Assembly: GCF_040678635.1 (NCBI RefSeq)
Contig: NZ_JBFATZ010000010.1
Span: 62,001 to 126,000 of the forward strand
DNA length: 64,000 bases
From: Thermopolyspora sp040678635
GTDB lineage: Bacteria > Actinomycetota > Actinomycetes > Streptosporangiales > Streptosporangiaceae
Direction of reading: 5' to 3'
Below, one piece after another: positions 55,301-62,481 of the stretch. Position 1 is the stretch's first letter. Each line of letters opens with the position of its first letter. A program made the position numbers and the translations under genes. The notes under the pieces are model-generated. The model was given only the letters and a program-made list of their open reading frames with translations. It had not been told where the DNA came from and did not search any database.

Positions 55301-57742
55301 AGCGCCCGCCGTCCCGACTACGTCATCGACGCCGACACCGCCGGCAGCGAAGGACTGGGCCACCACCTGGTCATCAGCTCCCGCTCGGTGGACGAATTGC
55401 GCACGCTGCTGGAGCCGGTGCTCGCGCAGCACGGCTTCCAGGTGGAGCCGCACCACACGGCGAGCTTCTTCGACCAGCTCAGGCTCTTGTCGGGGCAACT
55501 GGCGTTCAAGCTCGCCTCGGCGGCGGCCACGCAGCGGACCGAGGTCCTCGGGCTGGTCCTGGCCCGGCTGTACCTCGACTACCAGGGGGTGCTGGCCGAC
55601 CAGATCCTCGTACCTCTCGACGCCCATCTGGAACTGCTGCGGGAGGCCCGGAGACGGGCGGACGAGGTCGGGGAGGCGGTGGGGCTGCAGCGGACCGACC
55701 TCGCGTTGTTCAGCCTCGATGCCAGGAGGCGGGTCATCACCTGTCGGCTGGTCGAGGTCAAGTGCCACAGCTCGCTCAGCGCGTACGAGCCGCTCAAGGA
55801 CAGAATCGCCACCCAGTTGCGCCATAGCGAGCAGCGGCTGGCGGAACAGTTCGATCCGCATCGGACCCAGCCCGATCGGCCGGATCGCGTGCTGCGCAAC
55901 GCCGAACTCGTCGCGCTGCTCCGGCCCTACCTGAGCCGGGCCGAACGGTACCGGACGATGCGGCCGGACGCGGTGGCCGAAGCACGGTGGCTGCTCAACT
56001 GCCTGGACCGGGGTTACCGGCTGGAGTTCACCAGGACCGGGCTCGTCTTCGACCTGGGCGGCACCGGCACGGGGATGGAGACGGAGGGTGGCGTCCAGTA
56101 TCACCGGATCGGACGTGATCTCGCCGGAGAGCTCATCGCCGCCATCCCCACCGACATCCCGTCCCTGGACGACCTCACGGCGGGAAGCCTCAGCGATCTC
56201 AGCCTGACGTTGCCCCGGCTGAACGAGGCCGCGTTCCGCGCACCGGATCGCACCCACGACGTTCCCGCGGAGGGACCGCCTCCGGAGCCGGAGGACGATG
56301 AGGAGCCCGAGAGCCCGGTGGACGTCGAGGAAGCGGCGTCTGCTGACGTCGCCGAGGAGGCGAGGGTCCCGGAGGAGGCCGAGACGTCACAGGACGCCAA
56401 GGAACCGGGACGGCTCGGCGCGGAGCAGGACGCTCCGGCTTCCGCCTCATCCGGCCCCGTTCCAGACGATCCGATCACGCCGTCCGCGGATGACGTCCCC
56501 GCGTCGGAGAAGCCCGCGGATCGCCTGGCAGAGAAGGAGAGCCCGCTTCCGCCCGACGTCTACCTCGGTTCGGCCAAGGCGTCCCCTCAGTACGGGATTC
56601 TGGGGGACGCCATGGGCCGCCGAGTCGCCCTCGATCTCAACGAGACCCACACCATCAGCCTCTTCGGCGTGCAAGGGGGCGGCAAGAGCTACACACTCGG
56701 CTCGATCATCGAAGCGGCGTCCCTGCCCGCGCCGCCCGTCAACGAGTTGCCGCGACCGCTCGCCACCATCGTCTTCCACTACAGCCCGACCTTGGACTAC
56801 GCGCCCGAGTTCACCAGCATGGTGGTGCCGAACGACGACGTCGAACAGGCGCGTCGGCTCCGGGAACGCTACGGCGTGGAACCGGCCGCGCTCACCGACG
56901 TCGTCATGCTCGTGCCGGAGGACCAACTGGAGCAGCGCCGGGCCGAGTACCCACGCATCCAGGTACTCCCGCTCAAATTCGCCTCCAGCGAGCTTCGGGC
57001 GGAGCACTGGCGGTTCCTCATGGGCGCCGTCGGCAACCAGTCGACCTACATCCGGCAGCTCCAGCGCATCATGAAGGCGCATCGCCGTAACCTGCGACTG
57101 GATGTCATCCGGCAGGCTGTCGCCGACTCCGCGCTCTCCGACAATCTCAAGCAGCTCGCGCAACAGCGCCTCGAACTCGCCGCCGATTACATCGACGACG
57201 ACATGGAGGTGAAGCCTCTCGTCCGTCCCGGCCGTATGATCATCGTCGATCTGCGTGACGAGTTCATCGAGAAGGACGACGCGCTCGGACTCTTCGTCGT
57301 CCTGATGCAACTGTTCGCGGAGGCTCAGGATGACGGCAGGCGGTTCAACAAGCTGGTCGTCTTCGACGAGGCTCACAAATACATCGAAAGCCCCGACTTG
57401 GTGGATGGGCTCGTGGAGAGCGTCAGGGAGATGCGGCACAAGGGCATGAGCGTGCTCGTCGCCAGCCAGGACCCGCCATCGGTGCCGATCTCCCTGATCG
57501 AGCTGTCCAACCACGTCATCCTGCACAAGTTCACCTCCCCGGCCTGGCTCAAGCACCTGCAGAAGGCGAAGACCGCCCTGGCCGAACTGAACTCGGCGAA
57601 ACTGGCCGCGCTCACGCCCGGAGAGGCCTATATCTGGTCGGGCGCCGCCACCGACGTCGCGTTCACCCAGGGGGCCGTCAAGGTACGGCTCCGTCCGAGA
57701 ATCACCCGGCACGGCGGGGGGACACGTACCGCGATCGAGTAG
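52307..57742 (+). CDS. mad8: MAD8-like nuclease plus HerA/FtsK-type ATPase
   Basis: An 1811-residue protein. The first ~1100 residues have no catalytic motif I can name (LLVFVPPGTRASAEDSFDVATF resembles DptH-like proteins). Around 1138-1165 a PD-(D/E)XK site reads SLDARR...LVEVKCHSS (Asp1138, Glu1150, Lys1152) followed by TQLRHSEQRL. An acidic, low-complexity linker (~1320-1400, many Glu/Ala/Pro) leads to a HerA-like ATPase: Walker A GVQGGGKSYT at 1454, Walker B LVVFDEAHKYIES at 1687, and VASQDPPSVPISL sensor segment. Likely the DNA-translocating nuclease. Last gene of the operon; a strong hairpin follows. Confidence 0.85.
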   Translation: MSTGLRELLDSELEEALERVLAPRLSTLLQARRPGHCARTTEIGVSLAVRLCRRVRSAVGDSAQVHVLGQPPQVSGDVAVTSTKLVELRNPEGEEQRPPLLVFVPPGTRASAEDSFDVATFEEVALGDVYGDLAERLLAEVPEELRRGVADLLGYLDDEGWPYADASAKARFLLTVQLNDFDPMAAGAAVFELGLVPDFDLFDDPTQIRTRAARNLQQMRVLVRADRPERQRVIELGLTEPGFRAKLAALLAQTGVDSPRTWTRRIVVDRANWGLAFQRWPLREDGPTEKVRITVGELALPRVGEQQGGELGNYVGQKYLRSGAGAPTVLNVPFTVDPDPRRVAGLTRFVVQLVSEEAGPTGVAATVRPGRAGKTGYTAKLRKLRSADLDPGWHYVRVVPQDDEGIPLPVEQSYDGDHRLNESERFYVVADDDVDEPPERPRVVKDIGLTQALRRMQFKALEERGDWRGVRCHEVAWKQEHGPGERVVQASFGGHGQVEITLPAALVGFEQRILAEPEQARAWRLAVKVDQVEDLDGENTSWPVGGGETLDRFLEARVAIFAAISGDDGLVVEGRDLSQIRELAQEYAESYGELLNRLLYRAERADDGQVPGILHDLTLLLRLDCATVEYVDPRGDRRELTLVAPTHPLRLLWLVTWAELGHRWLRDADGLDASTIAAAGRSLAEIAPLGFPLVVPRIGGALTLAAADLTPYWGICLPAETDDPRGVIGGLTAALGLPERWTGGASAVRLADRVERYLRLHPYVGTLVISAVNPGRGEHLADMLIELQRRKGLKDISYDLRLFTADPERPDTGEALARLLRGEWGSQADAETFHTRTRPGEVPKLAVAVRPLAEFRSAAGEHATHITMLFDAFSGERFDAVPAVREGLAPVHGLQQDVTVLYDREEDPVAWRKSPRHGRSHPIPGAAELSDLLAALPETISVAASAVTTGQVGTRSVPRVTLSLDVADGTLLHQAHLSSDWVITVDRTLGVEYFDNPGSARRPDYVIDADTAGSEGLGHHLVISSRSVDELRTLLEPVLAQHGFQVEPHHTASFFDQLRLLSGQLAFKLASAAATQRTEVLGLVLARLYLDYQGVLADQILVPLDAHLELLREARRRADEVGEAVGLQRTDLALFSLDARRRVITCRLVEVKCHSSLSAYEPLKDRIATQLRHSEQRLAEQFDPHRTQPDRPDRVLRNAELVALLRPYLSRAERYRTMRPDAVAEARWLLNCLDRGYRLEFTRTGLVFDLGGTGTGMETEGGVQYHRIGRDLAGELIAAIPTDIPSLDDLTAGSLSDLSLTLPRLNEAAFRAPDRTHDVPAEGPPPEPEDDEEPESPVDVEEAASADVAEEARVPEEAETSQDAKEPGRLGAEQDAPASASSGPVPDDPITPSADDVPASEKPADRLAEKESPLPPDVYLGSAKASPQYGILGDAMGRRVALDLNETHTISLFGVQGGGKSYTLGSIIEAASLPAPPVNELPRPLATIVFHYSPTLDYAPEFTSMVVPNDDVEQARRLRERYGVEPAALTDVVMLVPEDQLEQRRAEYPRIQVLPLKFASSELRAEHWRFLMGAVGNQSTYIRQLQRIMKAHRRNLRLDVIRQAVADSALSDNLKQLAQQRLELAADYIDDDMEVKPLVRPGRMIIVDLRDEFIEKDDALGLFVVLMQLFAEAQDDGRRFNKLVVFDEAHKYIESPDLVDGLVESVREMRHKGMSVLVASQDPPSVPISLIELSNHVILHKFTSPAWLKHLQKAKTALAELNSAKLAALTPGEAYIWSGAATDVAFTQGAVKVRLRPRITRHGGGTRTAIE

Positions 57743-57790
57743 CCCCGAAGGGGGACAGGCGCGTGCGTGGGCTGCCTGGCCGCAGTGCGT

Positions 57791-57832
57791 CCGTTGCGGC
57801 GACGCCTGCGTGCGCGCGCGTCGCCGCAACGG
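57791..57832 (+). terminator. Strong hairpin closing the defence operon
   Basis: Perfect 15-bp stem CCGTTGCGGCGACGC / GCGTCGCCGCAACGG with a 12-nt loop, 48 nt after the stop of the MAD8-like gene. No U-tract follows, which is usual for actinomycetes. It lies between converging genes and can serve both directions. Confidence 0.8.
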
Positions 57833-57910
57833 GCCCTCGCGCTGCCTGCGGCTCAGAAGTGGCGGACACTCATGCCCTCAAGCGGGTGGTCATGGGCGGT
57901 GACCGTTTCC

Positions 57911-58429
57911 TCACTTGGTGAGGAGCTTGTCGACGTCGGGAGCGTAGGCGGTCATCCACTGGGGATGCAGCCGGTAGTAAACGACCTCGTTGTCCCAGTC
58001 GAAGGCGTCGTCGCCGTAGAAGTCCTTGAAGTACGCGAGCAGCTCCGGCCAGTCCGCGGATGGTTCGCCGTGCTCGGGGTTGAGGATCTCCACGGTGCCG
58101 TGCGTGAAGACGCCCAGGTCCTCGCCGCGTAGGTGGGCGACGCTGGCGGCGGGGCGTGCGGCGAGGTGGCGGGCCTTGGCGGCGGTTCGGGACGTGCCGA
58201 AGTGCCACTTGCCGTGCAGGAAGTGACCGTCCGCGCCGCTGATGCGTGGCTCGCCCTTTGCGGTGACGGTGGACAGGGCGAGTGTGCACATGCCGGTCAG
58301 GATGCGGGTGAGCTGGTCGGCGGTCACGCTGCGACCGGTGAAGATCGAGCGGAGGTGGGTGGTGGAGCGGGACAGGGAGGCGTCGAGCAGGGACTGGAGT
58401 TCGTCGAGTTCTTCCGGTGTTTCACGCAC
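57911..58429 (-). CDS. PPOX-family FMN/F420-dependent oxidoreductase
   Basis: A 172-residue split-barrel flavoprotein: ALSTVTAKGEPRISGADGHFLHGKWHFGT is the substrate/FMN-binding strand pair, KARHLAARPAASVAHLRGEDLGVFTHGTVEIL the central sheet, and VVYYRLHPQWMTAY the end, as in pyridoxamine 5'-phosphate oxidase-like proteins. Substrate unknown; it may use F420 in actinomycetes. GTG 58429 lies six bases after TACAGT, so a leaderless transcript is likely. Converges on the defence operon with the hairpin between. Confidence 0.82.
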   Translation of the reverse strand: MRETPEELDELQSLLDASLSRSTTHLRSIFTGRSVTADQLTRILTGMCTLALSTVTAKGEPRISGADGHFLHGKWHFGTSRTAAKARHLAARPAASVAHLRGEDLGVFTHGTVEILNPEHGEPSADWPELLAYFKDFYGDDAFDWDNEVVYYRLHPQWMTAYAPDVDKLLTK

Positions 58430-58592
58430 GCTGACACTGTAGACAGGGGCACCGACGTTTTCGGGTAGGTGAGGGGTCGCGGTTCGGCGAGGTGGGATCG
58501 TCTAGGGGCGGGTTCGCGGGGTGGATGTAACGGGTTTTCCGTCTTCGTCCAAGTAGGGGCAAAGATCGGCGGATGACGGAAGGAGCGCGCTG

Positions 58593-59174
58593 GTGCGCCC
58601 CAGACACGCGGGGAAGAGGGAACGAGCGGCATTCGCTGAGGACCCCGCGGCTTTTGAAGCCTTCTACCGGCGCCACTTCGACGCGGTCACCCGGTTTCTG
58701 GCCAGGCGGGTCGCCGACCCGCATCAGGTCGCGGACCTGACGGCCGAGGTGTTCCTGGCCGTGCTCGATACGAGCCACACCTATCGGCCCGACCGGGGCA
58801 GCGAGATCGCATGGTTGTACGGCGTGGCGCACAACATCGTTCAGGCCGAGCGGCGGCGGGCCGCGCGTGAGCTCCGGGCGACCAGGCGGATCGCGGGGCG
58901 TCGGCTGCTCGACCAGGATGACGTGGCGCACCTTGAGGAACGAATCGACGCGGAAGCGCCGGCCAGGCGGGCCCTTCAGGCCATGGCGGAGCTGCCCGAG
59001 AGCGAACGGGTGCTGGTGGAGATGGTGGCCGTCGATGGGCTCACCGTCACCGAGGCCGCCGCCGTTCTCGGCATTCGTCCGGGTACCGCCCGGGTGCGGC
59101 TGCACCGCGCACGCCGCGCGCTCCGCGACGCTCCGGGCGTCGTTTCGCCGCTCGTCATGGAGGGACTCCAGTGA
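58593..59174 (+). CDS. ECF-type RNA polymerase sigma factor
   Basis: A 193-residue sigma-70-like protein lacking regions 1 and 3. Region 2: AFEAFYRRHFDAVTRFLARRVADPHQVADLTAEVFLAVL...IAWLYGVAHNIVQAERRR; region 4: AMAELPESERVLVEMVAVDGLTVTEAAAVLGIRPGTARVRLHRARRAL. Starts at GTG 58593. Its stop overlaps the next gene's GTG (GTGA), pairing it with a membrane protein that probably holds it inactive. The target promoters are not evident. Confidence 0.93.
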   Translation: MRPRHAGKRERAAFAEDPAAFEAFYRRHFDAVTRFLARRVADPHQVADLTAEVFLAVLDTSHTYRPDRGSEIAWLYGVAHNIVQAERRRAARELRATRRIAGRRLLDQDDVAHLEERIDAEAPARRALQAMAELPESERVLVEMVAVDGLTVTEAAAVLGIRPGTARVRLHRARRALRDAPGVVSPLVMEGLQ

Positions 59175-60034
59175 GCTTCGAGGAGAGACTGCTCGTGGAA
59201 CTGAAGGCGCATCTGGTTGAGCGGGCCGGGGCTGAGGCCGACACCGTGGCCGGGAGCGGGGCCGACGCACGGGCCGGCAGCGGGGGCGGGGCCGAGGCCG
59301 GCGGGGCCTCGGCTCGGCGTCGCCGTATCGGTGGCCGGGTCGTGGCCGGGATCGGACTGCTTGGGGCCGCCGCCGTGGCGGCGGTCGCCGTACCGCTCCT
59401 GACCGGAACTCAGACGTCCGCGTACGCCCTGACCAGGAACCCCGACGGCACGATTCGTGTGCAGATCAACGAACTGCGCGATCCCGACCGGCTTGAGGCG
59501 GACCTGCGCGCCCAGGGGGTGGCGGCCGACATCGCCTACCTGCCCGAGGGGAAGAAGTGCGCCGCTGACGCCGACCCTGCACCCGGCGACCAGGTGGGGC
59601 AGCTAAGCACCGCCGACGACGACCGTACGGAGGGTGGCGCGCACGGCGTGACGACACCCGGCGACGAGCCGGGCGAGGGAGCGGCCGGGACGCCACAGGA
59701 GAGGCGTGGCGTCTCCGACCAGGTCACGACTGGAGCCGGGCCGCGGCGGGGCGACGAGGACGGCGGGCCGGGCGGCCCGGACGACAAGGTGACCCATCGC
59801 CACGAGGCGGAGGCGGGGGGCGGCGCCCCGGAGACGGAGAGCTTCGGTGCCGGGGACGCGAAACCTGCGGTCGAGCCAAAGAGCGCCAACGTCTTCCTGA
59901 TGTCGCCGGAGTCGCTCAAGCCTGGGCACACCGTGGTCCTGCGTCTCACCGAGAATAAGGACAAGACCTCCTATTCCCTCCGTTGGTGGGTGACCGAGGG
60001 GCCTGTCGCTCCGTGCAAAGTGGTGGCGGGCTAG
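59171..60034 (+). CDS. Membrane partner of the ECF sigma factor (putative anti-sigma)
   Basis: A 287-residue protein: a short cytoplasmic part (SFEERLLVELKAHLVERAGAEA) with Ala/Gly linker, one transmembrane helix (~residues 54-77, VVAGIGLLGAAAVAAVAVPLL), and an external domain starting AYALTRNPDGTIRVQINELRDPDRLEADLRAQG, a pattern common in actinomycete sigma partners. A long Gly/Glu/Asp-rich low-complexity insert (~residues 130-225) is unusual for the group. No ZAS zinc motif (HxxxCxxC) is visible, so anti-sigma function is inferred from gene coupling. Confidence 0.6.
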   Translation: MSFEERLLVELKAHLVERAGAEADTVAGSGADARAGSGGGAEAGGASARRRRIGGRVVAGIGLLGAAAVAAVAVPLLTGTQTSAYALTRNPDGTIRVQINELRDPDRLEADLRAQGVAADIAYLPEGKKCAADADPAPGDQVGQLSTADDDRTEGGAHGVTTPGDEPGEGAAGTPQERRGVSDQVTTGAGPRRGDEDGGPGGPDDKVTHRHEAEAGGGAPETESFGAGDAKPAVEPKSANVFLMSPESLKPGHTVVLRLTENKDKTSYSLRWWVTEGPVAPCKVVAG

Positions 60035-60284
60035 AGCGATGTCCGCGGACGTTCACCGGGGCGGGCCGTCCGCTGATATCGGACGGGGATGTACGTCGGC
60101 GCGCCGTCGCGGTGCCCGGAAGGCCGCGGCGAAGCGACGCGGTCCCGGCATCAGCCGTTCACGCCCAGGGGCCGCCGAGGGAAGAAAAAGGAGAAAAAGG
60201 GGGGAAGAGCCGATCGCTTTGCTCGCCGGACGAGAAAAACCGCTTCGCGCGTGATCGTCGGCCGGACGGGTAAGTGATCGCGAT

Positions 60285-60327
60285 GGCCCGTGCCGTACGG
60301 CTAGCGCGAGGACGTACGGCACGGGCC
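60285..60327. terminator. Hairpin after the sigma/anti-sigma operon
   Basis: Perfect 15-bp stem GGCCCGTGCCGTACG / CGTACGGCACGGGCC with a 13-nt loop in the 501-bp gap between the converging sigma operon and efflux permease. No gene is supported in this gap; short frames at 60039-60277 are Arg-rich and lack ribosome-binding sites. Confidence 0.75.
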
Positions 60328-60355
60328 GCCCGGCGGGAAGTCGCGGCGGGCCGGC

Positions 60356-60389
60356 GGGCGCGCGGTGAAGGCGGGCGCGCGGTGAAGGC
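60356..60389. repeat. 17-bp perfect tandem duplication
   Basis: GGGCGCGCGGTGAAGGC occurs twice head to tail at 60356-60372 and 60373-60389, with a partial third copy after it. It lies in the non-coding gap between converging transcription units. Confidence 0.85.
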
Positions 60390-60477
60390 GGGCGTGCTCA
60401 CAGCCGGAAGAGCGACTTCGGGGAGAGGCGCTGCCGACGTCATGTGCGCTGAGAGCGCCGCCAAGGTCGTCGCCGAG

Positions 60478-60512
60478 GTGCCCCTCCGGTCCAGGAACGT
60501 CCGGAGGGGCAC
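60478..60512 (-). terminator. Terminator of the efflux operon
   Basis: Perfect 12-bp stem GTGCCCCTCCGG / CCGGAGGGGCAC with an 11-nt loop, 24 bp beyond the stop codon of the leftward ABC permease gene. Confidence 0.82.
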
Positions 60513-60535
60513 GGCCGCCGGGGCCGTCGTCACGA

Positions 60536-61747
60536 TCAGCGCAGGGCTTCCACGGGTTCCAGGCGGGCTGCGCGCAACGACGGGTAGAGGCCGGCGAGGA
60601 GGCCGACCAGGGCTCCGGCGACGGGAGCGGCGACGGCGAGGCGGATGTCGAGGAGCGGGGTCCACTGTCGGGCTGCGGAGATGGCGACGACGGAGACGAT
60701 GCCGAGGCTCGCGCCGATCACGCCGCCGGCGAGGCCGACGAGGGTGGACTCCAGGAGGAACTGGGCGGCGATGTGGCGGCGGGCCGCGCCGAGGGCGCGG
60801 CGCAGGCCGATCTCGGCGACGCGTTCCATCACGGTGACCAGGGTGACGTTGGCGATGCCGACCGCGCCGACGACGAGGGAAACCAGGCCCAGCACGAGGA
60901 ACAGGCCGTTGACGTCGTCCTGGACGGCGTCGCGGGCTCTCGTGGGGGTGGGCGGCACGATCACCTGGAGTTCGGCGGCGTGAGCGGGGCTGAGGGCGAG
61001 CGGCGCCTGGCGGGCGATCAGGTCGGCGGCGCCCAGGCTGGTGCCGATCAGTACGCGGGTGACGTCGCGTAGGCCGAAGTCGGCGCCGATCGTGGGCGGC
61101 ACGATGACCGCGGTGGACAGGACGCGCTCGCGTTTGAGATCGCCGAGGATGCCGATGACGGTGTAGGCGCGGCCCCGGATGAACACGGCGGGCAGATTCT
61201 CCAGGCGGGCGACTCCGAGCATCCGGGCGGCGTCCTCGCCGAGGACGACGACGCGGTCGCGGCGGGCGATGTGCCCCGCGTCGAAGAAGCGCCCCCGTAG
61301 CAGGCGTCCGTGTGCCGCGTCGGGGAGTTCGGGAGTCGCGGCGACGACCGCGAGCGTCTGGTCGGCGACCCGGGTCGGGTCCACCAGGGTGTTGGAGCGT
61401 ACCGCCAGGCCGGAGCTCTCCCCGGTCTGGGCGATCGCGGCGGCGGAGACCACCCCGCGCAGGCGGGTCAGTGCGCCGGGGGCGTCCCAGCCGATCAGCC
61501 GGTCGCCGTTGTCCGGCGCCTCGACGGTGACCGTGGTGGCGGTGAGCTCGCCGAACCGGCCGACGATCTGGTTGCCCGCCGTCGCCGCCACGCCGAGGGT
61601 CACCACCAGTGTGGTGATTCCGATGACCGTGCCCAGGGCTGTCAGGGCCGTGCGCGCCGGCCGGGCGAGGAGCCCGGCGATCGCCTCGGCGAGGAGGTCG
61701 CGGGCATCGGTCCGGTCCCCGCCGGGTGGTGTTCGCTTCGCGTTCAC
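60536..61747 (-). CDS. MacB-like ABC transporter permease (FtsX domain)
   Basis: A 403-residue protein: transmembrane helix near the start (ALTALGTVIGITTLVVTLGVA), a MacB periplasmic core domain (~50-240: ATTVTVEAPDNGD, VLGEDAARMLGV), and three helices of the FtsX fold with NVTLVTVMERVAEIGLRRALGA and GLLAGLYPSLRAARLEPVEALR. GGAGG seven bases before GTG 61747 fixes the start. Last gene of a leftward efflux operon with the ATPase and adaptor genes; exported substrate unknown (peptides, lipids or antibiotics are usual for MacAB-type systems). Confidence 0.9.
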   Translation of the reverse strand: MNAKRTPPGGDRTDARDLLAEAIAGLLARPARTALTALGTVIGITTLVVTLGVAATAGNQIVGRFGELTATTVTVEAPDNGDRLIGWDAPGALTRLRGVVSAAAIAQTGESSGLAVRSNTLVDPTRVADQTLAVVAATPELPDAAHGRLLRGRFFDAGHIARRDRVVVLGEDAARMLGVARLENLPAVFIRGRAYTVIGILGDLKRERVLSTAVIVPPTIGADFGLRDVTRVLIGTSLGAADLIARQAPLALSPAHAAELQVIVPPTPTRARDAVQDDVNGLFLVLGLVSLVVGAVGIANVTLVTVMERVAEIGLRRALGAARRHIAAQFLLESTLVGLAGGVIGASLGIVSVVAISAARQWTPLLDIRLAVAAPVAGALVGLLAGLYPSLRAARLEPVEALR

Positions 61748-61779
61748 GTTTGTCCTCCGTTGGTCCCGCGGCGCGTCCG

Positions 61780-62473
<694 letters not shown>

Positions 62474-62481
<8 letters not shown>

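Noticed and set aside
52286..56257. A 1323-codon leftward open frame opposite the MAD8-like gene
   Set aside because: It is a composition artefact of the opposite strand; no motif, no ribosome-binding site, and the rightward protein has clear nuclease and ATPase motifs.
39613..57742. BREX type 2 (Pgl) system
   Set aside because: The NERD-kinase resembles PglW, but there is no PglZ phosphatase, no PglX-sized methyltransferase and no PglY; an HsdS-like subunit is present instead.
38000..58500. Prophage or integrative element
   Set aside because: No integrase, transposase, phage structural gene or tRNA-flanking att repeat was found around the accessory block.
60039..60277. Short Arg/Lys-rich rightward frames after the sigma partner gene
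   Set aside because: No ribosome-binding site, overlapping frames of similar length, low complexity, and hairpins within the same gap.
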